This document shows positions 1-7,419 of a stretch of DNA of 22,595 nucleotides, piece after piece. Location: the IMG/VR virus record IMGVR_UViG_3300018424_010264, positions 1-22,595 of that record, one strand, 5' to 3'. Within the stretch, counting starts at the first letter, position 1. The number at the start of each line of letters is the position of its first letter. The notes beneath the pieces were generated by a model. That model saw only the letters and a program-made list of their open reading frames with translations, made no database searches and was not told the origin of the DNA. A program made the position numbers and the translations under genes. Source of the stretch: a virus.

Positions 1-164
1 AGTGAAATAACTTTTAAGTAAGTTCTTGCAAAGTATGAAGGATTCTTCATGCATTTTGCATATTCTTTTATTTCTTCTTGAGTCCACTCTTGTTCAACAC
101 CGTCTCTTTTAACGTTTGGATTGCCAAGGTAACCAAGATCGTTATTCTTCAGACTCAATGACAT
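1..164 (-). CDS. gp17: Terminase large subunit gp17, N-terminal part (runs off the window)
   Basis: The large terminase subunit is the ATPase and nuclease that packages DNA into the prohead. Only the first 54 residues lie in the window; the reading frame is open to base 1. The start is the ATG at 164-162, giving a protein beginning MSLSLKNNDLGYLGNPNVKR. This is followed by a Trp-containing acidic stretch and a segment around residues 38-54 (CMKNPSYFARTYLKVIS) that strongly resembles the N-terminus of T4-type gp17. The ATPase motifs lie outside. The start overlaps the end of the small-subunit gene by 23 bases, and gene order 13-14-15-16-17 as in T4 supports the call. The identity is confident from the N-terminal match plus synteny; activity cannot be judged. 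Confidence 0.88.
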   Translation of the reverse strand, partial: MSLSLKNNDLGYLGNPNVKRDGVEQEWTQEEIKEYAKCMKNPSYFARTYLKVIS

Positions 165-489
165 TAGCATCTTCCATTTTTTTCAATAGCATTCTTTGTA
201 GGTCTGTTGAAGAACCTACATATACATTATTTTGAGTCATTTTATTAGGAAGTCCAACTTGATCTTTTAGTCTAACTTCTTTCTTTTTCTTTTGTAGTTC
301 CATTAGACGATCAGCAATTTCTGCATTTTGTTTCATCATATTAGATAATACTTCAAAGGCACGAGGATGCTCTGACTCACGGGCTAGTTCCATCATAAGC
401 TCAATAGCTTCATCACCTTTATCTGCTAGATTATAATATTTAGCTCTAGCATATTCATAATCGTCATCTATATCGTCTTTATTTTTCAC
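142..489 (-). CDS. gp16: Terminase small subunit gp16
   Basis: This is the DNA-recognition and regulatory subunit of the packaging motor and the partner of gp17. It has 115 residues, shorter than T4 gp16 (164). The N-terminus is acidic, and residues of about 20-75 are largely helical and charged, with the run QKKKKEVRLK suggesting a coiled-coil or oligomerisation core as in the family. The C-terminal part (VYVGSSTDLQRMLLKKM) resembles marine T4-like small terminases. The start codon is GTG at 489-487, overlapping the TGA stop of the gp15 gene (GTGA), which points to translational coupling. Its place between genes 15 and 17 is the strongest evidence. Confidence 0.85.
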   Translation of the reverse strand: MKNKDDIDDDYEYARAKYYNLADKGDEAIELMMELARESEHPRAFEVLSNMMKQNAEIADRLMELQKKKKEVRLKDQVGLPNKMTQNNVYVGSSTDLQRMLLKKMEDANVIESEE

Positions 490-1238
490 GACGTAATTGC
501 TCCATCATCAGTTTCATCTTTGCCTTCAACAACTGAACCTTCACCTGCTGTACCATCAGCAATATATTCTTCCAAGAAGCCAAATTCGTCAATATCACCT
601 TCTAACATATCAACATCAGTTACAGTAATTACACCTTGTTCTTTTACTGGGCCATAGAATCTTACACGCAGCTCAAAATCCAAAGTATAAATGATTGCTC
701 TACGAGATAAAAAGTCACCCTCATAATCTTCGGCTAATCCAACACTATTTAATACTATTGGAACATCATTCTTAATTCCCATTTCAGGAACTTCGTTAAT
801 TGTAATAGTATATTCTGGCTGAAAATACGGAATAATTTGCTCAATAATTTGAAGTGCATCATCTTGGTTTTTTGCCATAATAGACAATTGAATACCCATT
901 AAATATGGAGCATAAGTATATAAAGTATTTCTCGAAGAACCAGTTCCTCGAGTAATCTTATTCATTTTTGGTAGCTTAGTTGCTGAATCATATGACATTG
1001 AAGTAATTTCAAAAGACATACGTGGGAGCTTAATTGCAACCTTTGGATCAGTTAAACTTGCTTGACCTTCTAATCTTGCTAAAAACTTTTGCTTAGGTCC
1101 ATATGATAATGGGACACGAGTAATATTTTTAATTTCACCCGCACTATCTTTTCTTACTACTTTAATATTATTAAAAATAGTACCAAAGGCAGCAATAGTT
1201 CTTCTGATAGAGGCATGATAAAAATGTTCGTTAAGCAT
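486..1238 (-). CDS. gp15: Tail sheath stabiliser / tail completion protein gp15
   Basis: In T4, gp15 forms a ring at the head-proximal end of the tail, stabilises the sheath and joins the tail to the neck. This protein has 250 residues against 272 in T4. It begins MLNEHFYHASIRRTIAAFGT, the characteristic start of the family, and continues with the segment around residues 55-90 (LARLEGQ, LPRMSFEI) typical of T4-like gp15. The C-terminal 40 residues are acidic and low in complexity (GDIDEFGFLEEYIADG onward). The ATG at 1238 has a clear GGAGG site (minus-strand GGAGGTTAATAATG). It lies 2 bases after the gp14 stop and shares bases with the gp16 start, so it is one cistron of a 13-to-17 operon. 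Confidence 0.92.
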   Translation of the reverse strand: MLNEHFYHASIRRTIAAFGTIFNNIKVVRKDSAGEIKNITRVPLSYGPKQKFLARLEGQASLTDPKVAIKLPRMSFEITSMSYDSATKLPKMNKITRGTGSSRNTLYTYAPYLMGIQLSIMAKNQDDALQIIEQIIPYFQPEYTITINEVPEMGIKNDVPIVLNSVGLAEDYEGDFLSRRAIIYTLDFELRVRFYGPVKEQGVITVTDVDMLEGDIDEFGFLEEYIADGTAGEGSVVEGKDETDDGAITS

Positions 1239-1240
1239 TA

Positions 1241-2164
1241 TTAACCTCCAATCTCACCGAATGGATTGTCTTCACTAAAGTCAATAATACCATCTGCTTC
1301 AAGTTCAAATTCTTGGTTCCTTGATTGCGCATCATCTGGGAATGCAACTTTGCTTGATACGTCATTAATATCATATATATCAGTAATATCCCACAGGGCT
1401 CCAGAATCTACACCTTGTAGCTGCAGTGCTGTATGGAATTCATGTACCTTACCATCTGTAGTTGCCCAATCAGTGACAAATAGTTTTCTGGTACTATCAT
1501 CAACGACTTCGTAAGAAACAACTCTACCAGTAATATACTCTCCAGATCCTGCAGTAGTTTCTTGCCTAATATCTTCATTAACAACAAAGTTAGTTCCATT
1601 TGAATTGTTAATAACAAGCACAGTTTGTTGAGCTGCTTCTTGGTTAATAGCATCAACATCTGTAATTCCGGTATTTATTTTTTCACCAGAGTATTCGAAT
1701 AATTCACATTGTAAAGTATATGTTGGAAGATTAGATAGTTGATAGAAAGGTGATTCATGCTCTACAAATCTAACTTCAAATAAAGATTTAGATAAAGGTA
1801 AATAAATCAAATCACCTTCATTTGGTCTAACTGAACTTGCTGAGTTATTTTCAAGTCCAATATATTGTTCCCAACGTTTTTTAGCTACAATAAAGTTTGC
1901 TTGGTCTCTAATTTCAACACCAAACTTTGAAAGTAAGTTTCCATCACCTTCAAATCCATCTACATTTGCAATATACATTTCAATAATATAGGCATCTTCA
2001 AATTTAGATTCGATATCTTCGTTTAATATCGTATCTTCAGACACGACAGTACGCGGCAGATAATAAACATCTTGCCCATACATTTTTAGAGATTCGATTA
2101 CAATATCTTCGTAAAGATTTTGCTCGGATCTTACTTTTTGGCTGAAGTATACATTAGTGGCCAT
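1241..2164 (-). CDS. gp14: Neck protein gp14
   Basis: gp14 works with gp13 in the neck: it completes the packaged head and forms the docking site for the tail. The protein has 307 residues (256 in T4; marine relatives tend to be longer). The N-terminus MATNVYFSQKVRSEQNLYED and the following segment with GQDVYYLPR match T4-type gp14 well. Residues of about 85-110 (RDQANFIVAKKRWEQYIG) are also typical. The C-terminal third is acidic and ends in a short PFGEIGG tail. It lies 4 bases downstream of gp13 and 2 bases upstream of gp15. Confidence 0.92.
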   Translation of the reverse strand: MATNVYFSQKVRSEQNLYEDIVIESLKMYGQDVYYLPRTVVSEDTILNEDIESKFEDAYIIEMYIANVDGFEGDGNLLSKFGVEIRDQANFIVAKKRWEQYIGLENNSASSVRPNEGDLIYLPLSKSLFEVRFVEHESPFYQLSNLPTYTLQCELFEYSGEKINTGITDVDAINQEAAQQTVLVINNSNGTNFVVNEDIRQETTAGSGEYITGRVVSYEVVDDSTRKLFVTDWATTDGKVHEFHTALQLQGVDSGALWDITDIYDINDVSSKVAFPDDAQSRNQEFELEADGIIDFSEDNPFGEIGG

Positions 2165-2168
2165 TTAA

Positions 2169-2918
2169 TTATCCTACATAAAAATCAGGTGGCATCTCAT
2201 AATTTAATTGCATTTGTTCTCTAATTTGATTTAGCTCTTCGGTAGCATCATCAAAAATTTGGCGACCATTTAACGTTACACCACCTGGAAGTTGCATACC
2301 TTCAAACTTAATAAGGTTTGCTCCCCATTGTTGCTTAATTAAAGCCGTGACATATTGCTTTAAGAACATATCGTTATAAACATCTGAGTATGTCGATGGA
2401 TCTACAATTCTCATTGCTTCAACAATGACATAATCGCCTTCTTCAACGTCTGCATCCCAATCTAGGTCTAAATGAAGTTGATTCATATGCCTATTGAATC
2501 TTACAAATTCTCCATTGCCGTTTAGTTTCATATCCAATAATGAAACGTATTGCTGAATCATTTCATAATGAACTAAGTCTCCAATATATGATAAGTCATA
2601 TAAGTCATTTAAGTGAAGTTGATACTTAACCGAAAACATATTAATTGAAGAATTTGAGTCAGCAAATGGGAAAACTCTTTTTACATATAAAATATTATCA
2701 TTTAGACTAATATATTTATTGGTAATATCTGCTGCAGTTAATTGATGTTTTAAGTAAACTCGCATTGTAGCATCAGAATGATATTCTTGATAGAACTGCA
2801 ACGCATCGTCGACACGATCTTCTAGTTGATCTTCATCAACGTTAATTTCGATGACCGGTGCACCTAATCTTCTAAGCGCGTAATCGACGAGTTCTTGTCT
2901 TGTAGTAGGGTTTGCCAT
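2169..2918 (-). CDS. gp13: Neck protein gp13
   Basis: gp13 is the head-completion protein that closes the portal vertex after DNA packaging and binds gp14. It has 249 residues (309 in T4). The N-terminus MANPTTRQELVDYALRRLGA, followed by PVIEINVDEDQLEDRVDDAL and FYQEYHSDA, is the hallmark of marine T4-like gp13. The C-terminal helix-rich segment (MFLKQYVTALIKQQWGANL and GGVTLNGRQIFDDA) also fits the family. It is the first gene of the conserved 13-17 block and follows the upstream fibre gene by 7 bases, so it is probably co-transcribed with the fibre run. Confidence 0.93.
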   Translation of the reverse strand: MANPTTRQELVDYALRRLGAPVIEINVDEDQLEDRVDDALQFYQEYHSDATMRVYLKHQLTAADITNKYISLNDNILYVKRVFPFADSNSSINMFSVKYQLHLNDLYDLSYIGDLVHYEMIQQYVSLLDMKLNGNGEFVRFNRHMNQLHLDLDWDADVEEGDYVIVEAMRIVDPSTYSDVYNDMFLKQYVTALIKQQWGANLIKFEGMQLPGGVTLNGRQIFDDATEELNQIREQMQLNYEMPPDFYVG

Positions 2919-2925
2919 AATTTTT

Positions 2926-4485
2926 TTATCCTAACGCAATTGATAGTGCAATAGCATCATCTGATGTTGCAACATTAGCTGGAAGTGAATAACTAACAAC
3001 ACCAGTTGTTGAGTTGTAGCTTAGATCCCCACCAGCTGAAATTGCTGCCCGAGCTGTTGGTGTAATAGATGAATAAAAATTTTCATCGTCATTTAAAGCT
3101 GCTGCTAACTCGTTCAAAGTATCTAATGCAGCTGGAGCTCCACCAATTAAATTATTAATTTCTGTATCAACATAAGATTCAGTGGCATAGCTATTTGTAG
3201 TTAAATAGTTACCAACTCTCGTATCTGTGTAATATAAATTAGTAGAACCTTCTGATAAGTTGTCTGTATCTTTTGCAGCTAATCTTGTATCAAATGCAGA
3301 ATTTACTCTTGCTGCTGTGTAATAAAGATTATTACATTCGGTTAAATCTGCAGTTGTTTTTGTAGCTAATCTTGTATCAAATGCTGAATTAACTCTTGCA
3401 GTTGTATAATATAAATTAGTAGAACCTTCTGATAAGTTATCTGTAGATCTACAATTGAAATCAGTTGCAAAATCAGAAGATTTATAAGTTGTTACAGAAA
3501 ATTGACCAGATGATGAATTATAATTTAAATCACCAGAAGCAGAAAAATGAGCTCTTGCTTCTGCAGCGCTTGGTCCAGTATAATAAATTACACCTGTGGC
3601 TCCATTATAACACATGGATCCATCACCGCCATTATCCGTTACAGAAACGGCACATCTTGCTCTTGCATCTGTATAATAAAGATTAGTAGAACCTTCAGTT
3701 ATTTCATCGGTATTGTCTTTAGTTTCAATCTGCGATTGAACATAAGATTGCGTTGCATAACTATTTGATGTTAAGTAATTACCAACTCTTGCATCTGTAT
3801 AATAAAGATTAGTAGAACCTTCAGAAATAGAATCAGTATCTGCTGGTTCAGTATAAGAAATTACACCAGTTGAAGCATTATAGCTTAATGAACCAGAAAC
3901 CGAAATTGATTGCCTTGCTCTACATTGTGTAAAGTAAAGATTAGTAGAACCTTCAGTAATTTCATCAGAATTATCTTTAGTTTCAATCTGTGATTGAACA
4001 TAAGACTGAGTAGCATAACTATTATTACTTAGGTATGTAGCAACCCGCGCATCAGTGTAATATTGATTTGTAGAACCTTCACTTAAGTTATCAGTATCTT
4101 TATTTGCTAAATTATTATCAAAATAAGTTCCAAAATCACTAATTGCTAATTTTGTAGCAATAGAGTTATTTACAGTTGTAGAAAAAGAAGCGTCATCATT
4201 TAATGCAGCTGCTAGTTCATTTAATGTATTAAGAGCATCTGGTGCAGTATCAATTAAATTAGAAACTGCGGTATCAACATAAGACTCAGTGGCAAAATTT
4301 AATGTTCCCCATTCTAACCCAGTCGCTCCACTATTTACTTTTAAATACTGGCCAGTTGACCCAAGGCAAGTAAGACCAGTACCGCCATGACTGTATCCAA
4401 CTGCTTCTCCAGTTTGGAATTCGGCAAGACCAGTAGCATTCCCGCTACAATCAAATACTGTTCTAATCGGCGTTTTTATAGTCAT
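2926..4485 (-). CDS. Repeat-rich tail-fibre / structural protein
   Basis: This 519-residue fibre-type protein was assigned from its repeats. Residues of about 130-428 hold at least six copies of a block built around DNLSEGSTNLYYTDARV, and a second block (SYATQSYVQSQIETKDN) occurs twice. A third unit (NLI..AP.AL.TLNELAAALNDD) occurs near residues 77-98 and 445-467. Such repeats are common in fibres of marine T4-like phages and form extended trimeric beta structure in fibres generally. Seven cysteines are present (13, 40, 188, 278, 292, 345, 384), several at positions where sister repeats carry Ser, Thr or Asn. No catalytic domain is visible. The start has an AGGGAAG site. A virion fibre role is inferred from family resemblance and from its place beside the neck genes. 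Confidence 0.75.
   Translation of the reverse strand: MTIKTPIRTVFDCSGNATGLAEFQTGEAVGYSHGGTGLTCLGSTGQYLKVNSGATGLEWGTLNFATESYVDTAVSNLIDTAPDALNTLNELAAALNDDASFSTTVNNSIATKLAISDFGTYFDNNLANKDTDNLSEGSTNQYYTDARVATYLSNNSYATQSYVQSQIETKDNSDEITEGSTNLYFTQCRARQSISVSGSLSYNASTGVISYTEPADTDSISEGSTNLYYTDARVGNYLTSNSYATQSYVQSQIETKDNTDEITEGSTNLYYTDARARCAVSVTDNGGDGSMCYNGATGVIYYTGPSAAEARAHFSASGDLNYNSSSGQFSVTTYKSSDFATDFNCRSTDNLSEGSTNLYYTTARVNSAFDTRLATKTTADLTECNNLYYTAARVNSAFDTRLAAKDTDNLSEGSTNLYYTDTRVGNYLTTNSYATESYVDTEINNLIGGAPAALDTLNELAAALNDDENFYSSITPTARAAISAGGDLSYNSTTGVVSYSLPANVATSDDAIALSIALG
3202..4098 (-). repeat. Degenerate tandem repeats inside the fibre gene
   Basis: These imperfect direct repeats encode the DNLSEGSTNLYYT-type blocks. 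They can be read on the plus strand as recurring 'ataaagattagtagaacct' or 'taaattagtagaaccttc' strings near 3227, 3412, 3680, 3797 and 3936. The nucleotide repeats are well conserved, so recombination between copies could change fibre length. Confidence 0.8.
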
Positions 4486-4494
4486 TGCACTTCC

Positions 4495-5109
4495 CTAAAA
4501 TGAAAACAGCGCGATACCAGCTGATATAGAATCTCCATTAGCTAATGTGAAATTCTGAAAAACTCTAGCATCATTAATGTTTTGCTTAAATGTAAATGTT
4601 GCACTTCTAGTGCTTAATCCGTCTGATTCAGTAAAAAATGGAACATTAACTGTACTCACTTGGTTATTTAATCCAAGATTAGTTTGATTACCACTTGAAT
4701 CAGTAGTACTTGTGGCAACAGTAGCAATTTCTTGAGTTGCCGATCCTGAGCTAACCTTTGATCCAGCTGGGAGAACTGCTCCATTTGCAGAAATTTGAAT
4801 TTGCCCAGATCCATCTGATGAAATAGTTGCACCACCAATATTAATAGTATTACCGGCTAAATAAAGTTCATAAAATCTTTTAGTAGGACTTCCAAGACTA
4901 TATTGCTCATTATTTGCTGGTAGAATATCTTGATCAATTGCTCCTAAATCAATAGGTGTAATTGTTCTTACAGCTGCTGTACCATCATCTTGCTTGAAAA
5001 ATAATTTTCCATCATTTGTATTAAGAGCTAATTCTCCAAGTTCTAAATCACTTGTACTTGGAACGGAAGAAGCAGTTGAAGTTCTTTTTAGTTTAATTAC
5101 TGAAGCCAT
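4495..5109 (-). CDS. Fibre/baseplate-associated structural protein with tropism-determinant-like N-terminus
   Basis: This 204-residue protein begins MASVIKLKRTSTASSVPSTS, followed by a segment with LELGELALNTNDGKLFFKQ. This N-terminal motif (I.LKRT....PS...L..GELA.N..DG.L) is widespread in phage fibre proteins, where it resembles the N-terminal attachment region of major-tropism-determinant-type proteins. The middle (NTINIGGATISSDGSGQIQI) is beta-rich. Residues 150-204 form a low-complexity C-terminal domain ending IALFSF. The start ATG overlaps the stop of the upstream gene by one base (TAATG), showing translational coupling. A structural role is likely; the exact position in the virion is unknown. 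Confidence 0.65.
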   Translation of the reverse strand: MASVIKLKRTSTASSVPSTSDLELGELALNTNDGKLFFKQDDGTAAVRTITPIDLGAIDQDILPANNEQYSLGSPTKRFYELYLAGNTINIGGATISSDGSGQIQISANGAVLPAGSKVSSGSATQEIATVATSTTDSSGNQTNLGLNNQVSTVNVPFFTESDGLSTRSATFTFKQNINDARVFQNFTLANGDSISAGIALFSF

Positions 5110-6206
5110 TAAAATGTGCCTCCATCTATTTCATTAATAGAGACTTGGCCATTCACTACAGTAAAATCACTAGAATTATAAGCAGAAATACCTTTATTTG
5201 TATATGTGGCATTTTCCGCAGCTATTGCAAATTGTCCACTTACAATGGATGTATTAATACCTTCTCCACCTACAATAGTAAGAGTTCCTCCAGCTAAATT
5301 TACTGTATCAGTTCCAGTATCTCCAGCAATATCAAAAATAGTGTCTAGTGCAGTAGTTGTTACTGATGTGATTCTACCTTTAGCATCAACAGTAAATGAT
5401 GGAACAGAAGTAGATCCTCCATATGTTCCTGCTGTTACTCCAGAATTTGCTAATGTTGTAGTAATTAAAATATTTGAAGATCCATCAAAATCAGCAGAAC
5501 CATCTGAATCGCCATCGATTGTAATTGTTCTAGCAGTTGCTAATGCAGTAGCAGTATCAGCATTGCCAGTTAATGAACCAATAAATGAATTTGCATTAAT
5601 ATTGTTTGATGTATACCATCTATCATTTACTTCGTCCCATATAAATTGGACATTAGTTGCAGTGCCACGTTCAATTTCTAAACCAGCATTTTGAGATGGT
5701 GTTCCAGTTTCATCAGCATTCAATAAAAGAATTGCATCGCCAATTGAAACCTCATTTGAATTAACTGTTGTAGTTGTACCATTAACTGTTAAGTTACCTT
5801 GAACAATAACATTTCCTGAAGCATAAACAGCTGTGGCAGTTAAGTCATCAGTTGCTAACTGGCCATTTACTGTAACATCGTTAAATGCTACATTTGCAGT
5901 TGTAGAAACATCTTGGCCGATTGCAAATGTAGGATTAATTCCTTCACCAGCTGTACCATTTGTAATAGTAACACCAGTGCCCGCCGTAACTTCACCAACA
6001 TAGTTACCAGTTGTGTGAGTTCCAAGAGTTACTGAATTATTTGCTAAAGTCGTAGCAATTGAAACATTTGCTAGATTTGTTACTGTTCCAGAACCGGTTA
6101 CTACACCAGTTACAGAAATATCAAAATCGTTTACATCAAAATCAATAGCATCACCATCATCGTCATAAGTAACAGATATGCCATTTTGAACTCCACCCGA
6201 AATCAT
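5109..6206 (-). pseudogene. C-terminal part of a fibre-type structural gene separated by an in-frame TGA
   Basis: This 365-residue open frame begins at an internal ATG (6206-6204), but it is in the same frame as the 139-residue frame that ends at 6282. Between the TGA and this ATG, 25 further codons read in frame and include ANDAATKAYVDSLVSQEQI, a motif normally found in the middle of such fibre proteins. The rest is typical of marine phage structural proteins, with NVIVQGNLTVNGTTTTVNS, a segment IGDAILLLNADETGTPS, and repeated LANNSVT/LANSGVT motifs. The ATG at 6206 has no convincing Shine-Dalgarno site. The simplest reading is that 5109-6701 was one 529-codon gene, now interrupted by a nonsense change, read through, or miscalled in assembly. 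The stop overlaps the next start (TAATG). Confidence 0.7.
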
Positions 6207-6281
6207 CGCACCAGTTAGATCTTGAATTTGTTCTTGAGAAACTAAAGAATCTACATACGCTTTTGTTGCTGCATCATTTGC

Positions 6282-6284
6282 TCA
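6282..6284 (-). other. In-frame TGA codon interrupting the fibre-type gene
   Basis: Reading leftward the codons are CCT GTT TGA GCA AAT GAT. The frame before (from 6701) and after (to 5109) is the same, so a single base substitution explains the break without any frameshift. A TCA serine codon changed by one base would give this TGA. TGA is a normal stop in this phage (8278-8280 and 9743-9745), so a genetic-code change is not supported. Confidence 0.85.
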
Positions 6285-6701
6285 AACAGGAGTTGCAACT
6301 TGAGTAATTCTACTGCTTGAAGCAATAATCTCACCATTGGTTGCATTATTTGGAGCAAGAATAATATCACCATCGTGATTATCTGTAGCAGAAATTGTAT
6401 TACCATTAATATTGATATTATCAACATTAAGTTGATTAATCTTATTATCGTCATTAGTAACAATTGCTGAACCAGCAGTTAGCGTACCTTTTTCGTGGTC
6501 TAGCATATCAGTGAAGTATTGTCCACCAACTACAACATGAGTTGCAGCATCTCCACCAGTTTCTGGCCCTGCACCGATATAAAGCCTTCCGCCTCCAACT
6601 ACTGCTCCATAATTAGCACTTGAATATGCTAATTCACCATCACCAAGAGTAGATGGATTACCTGCCGTAGAGGATCTTTTTATTCTAATAACTGATGACA
6701 T
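6282..6701 (-). pseudogene. N-terminal part of the same fibre-type structural gene
   Basis: These 139 residues start MSSVIRIKRSSTAGNPSTLG and continue DGELAYSS, the same N-terminal fibre motif as in the 204-residue neighbour (I.IKR.S....PS.L..GELA). The segment ending IIASSSRITQVATPV runs straight into the TGA at 6284-6282, where homologous-looking fibre proteins would continue. The ATG shares one base with the stop of the upstream 89-residue gene (TAATG). If no readthrough occurs, the phage makes only this truncated product. The one-base coupling on both outer edges (6701 and 5109) argues that the two pieces were a single cistron. Confidence 0.7.
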
Positions 6702-6970
6702 TAGTAATGACCGCCTTCTATAGTTGTACCATCATCCATAGTACTTTTGGCTACAAATTTACCAACTGTTTCATCGTATATTAAAACTGCGCCCTGTTCT
6801 AAGTTTGTAACATCAACGTCTGAAAGTTCTGAAAGTCTTCCAATAGTTCCAACGCCAAGTTTATTTACTTCAATTCTTCTTCCAGAACTTGTCTTTCCAA
6901 CAATAGTACTAGTACTGCTTGTACTAATACGAGCTGTAAGTGACTGAGAATTTGAAGAAATAGTGCTCAT
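6701..6970 (-). CDS. Small structural protein of the fibre cluster
   Basis: This 89-residue protein starts MSTISSNSQSLTARISTSST. It is rich in Ser and Thr at the N-terminus. It has a short central segment (LSELSDVDVTNLEQGAVLIYDETVGKFVAK) of a kind repeatedly seen in marine phage fibre proteins: 'L..LSDVD.....G..L.YD...GKFV'. It is joined to both neighbours by TAATG one-base overlaps, so it is translated with them. No enzyme motif is seen. A minor virion or fibre-adaptor role is inferred from context only. Confidence 0.55.
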   Translation of the reverse strand: MSTISSNSQSLTARISTSSTSTIVGKTSSGRRIEVNKLGVGTIGRLSELSDVDVTNLEQGAVLIYDETVGKFVAKSTMDDGTTIEGGHY

Positions 6971-7305
6971 TAACTAGTCCTAGTTACTCTTGGTGTGACT
7001 TCCATTTGGCCTTCAACCACACGTGTGACAACGTTACCTGATTCGATTTCTACATCATAAACGTATCTACCTGCTTTCATATTTGATGTTTGAGAAGCAG
7101 TTAAAGAAATTGTCAATTCACCATTAGTAGGAGTATTCGCAGTAATAGCGAAATCTACAGCTGTACTTGATGTATATGTTTTTCTGATTTGACCACGATA
7201 AGTATAGTTAGTAAGATCTACTAATGCTCCGTCAGAATCTGTAACAGTAACAACTGACGAGAAATCTGATCCTTGGTCAACTGTAAGGTTAGCATAGATC
7301 GCCAT
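6970..7305 (-). CDS. Small beta-rich virion protein, first gene of the leftward late operon
   Basis: This 111-residue protein begins MAIYANLTVDQGSDFSSVVT, followed by TVTDSDGALVDLTNYTYRGQ. This pattern resembles small N-terminal baseplate or fibre attachment domains (BppU-like beta sandwich) found in marine T4-like phages; that assignment is from general resemblance only. It has no cysteines and no signal peptide. The start has a GGAGAAT site (7311-7317) and lies 25 bases downstream of a TATAAATA late-promoter motif (7331-7338, minus strand). It therefore appears to lead the operon that runs left to the neck and packaging genes. Confidence 0.6.
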   Translation of the reverse strand: MAIYANLTVDQGSDFSSVVTVTDSDGALVDLTNYTYRGQIRKTYTSSTAVDFAITANTPTNGELTISLTASQTSNMKAGRYVYDVEIESGNVVTRVVEGQMEVTPRVTRTS

Positions 7306-7330
7306 TCAAATTCTCCAAATGATTTTATAC

Positions 7331-7338
7331 TATTTATA
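7331..7338 (-). promoter_or_regulatory. T4-type late promoter motif for the leftward structural operon
   Basis: The plus strand reads TATTTATA, so the minus strand is an exact TATAAATA, the T4 late promoter core recognised by the gp55-type sigma factor. It lies 25 bases upstream of the ATG at 7305, with a GGAGAAT ribosome site in between, which is the right place for a late start. Confidence 0.7.
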
Positions 7339-7348
7339 ATTTTTGCTG

Positions 7349-7377
7349 TTTACAAACAAGCAATCTTGATGTATAAT
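7349..7377 (+). promoter_or_regulatory. Sigma-70-type promoter of the heptose operon
   Basis: A -35 TTTACA (7349-7354) and a -10 TATAAT (7372-7377) are separated by exactly 17 bases; only one base departs from the TTGACA/TATAAT consensus. It ends 42 bases before the hldA-like ATG. The same -35, spacing and -10 occur in front of the GT9 gene on the other strand (13515-13543). Its last base is shared with a late motif. Confidence 0.65.
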
Positions 7378-7384
7378 ATAAATA
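7377..7384 (+). promoter_or_regulatory. T4-type late promoter motif overlapping the heptose-operon promoter
   Basis: An exact TATAAATA on the plus strand begins at the last base of the sigma-70-type -10 box. The heptose operon could thus be read by the host polymerase early and by the phage late sigma factor afterwards. It lies 35 bases upstream of the ATG at 7420. Confidence 0.55.
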
Positions 7385-7401
7385 ATTGTATGAGTTTAAT
7401 C

Positions 7402-7409
7402 TATTTATA
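7402..7409 (-). promoter_or_regulatory. Second leftward late promoter motif
   Basis: The minus strand reads CTATAAATAG here, an exact TATAAATA. It lies 97 bases upstream of the 111-residue gene and just before the AGGA ribosome site (7409-7412) of the divergent hldA-like gene. It may be an additional late start for the structural operon, or chance in AT-rich DNA. Confidence 0.4.
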
Positions 7410-7419
7410 GGATTTCTAT

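Noticed and set aside
3202-4098. CRISPR-like array from regularly repeated sequence
   Set aside because: The repeats lie in frame in a fibre gene, vary in sequence and spacing, and encode conserved fibre blocks.
5206-5694. Plus-strand open frame of 162 codons opposite the fibre gene
   Set aside because: It lies entirely opposite a repetitive, well-recognised structural gene, has low-complexity composition and no ribosome site; it is an antisense shadow.
5109-6701. Reassignment of TGA as a sense codon in this phage
   Set aside because: TGA ends the hldA-like and gmhB-like genes at overlapping ATGA junctions, and I saw no other gene with an internal TGA; a local change explains 6282-6284 better.
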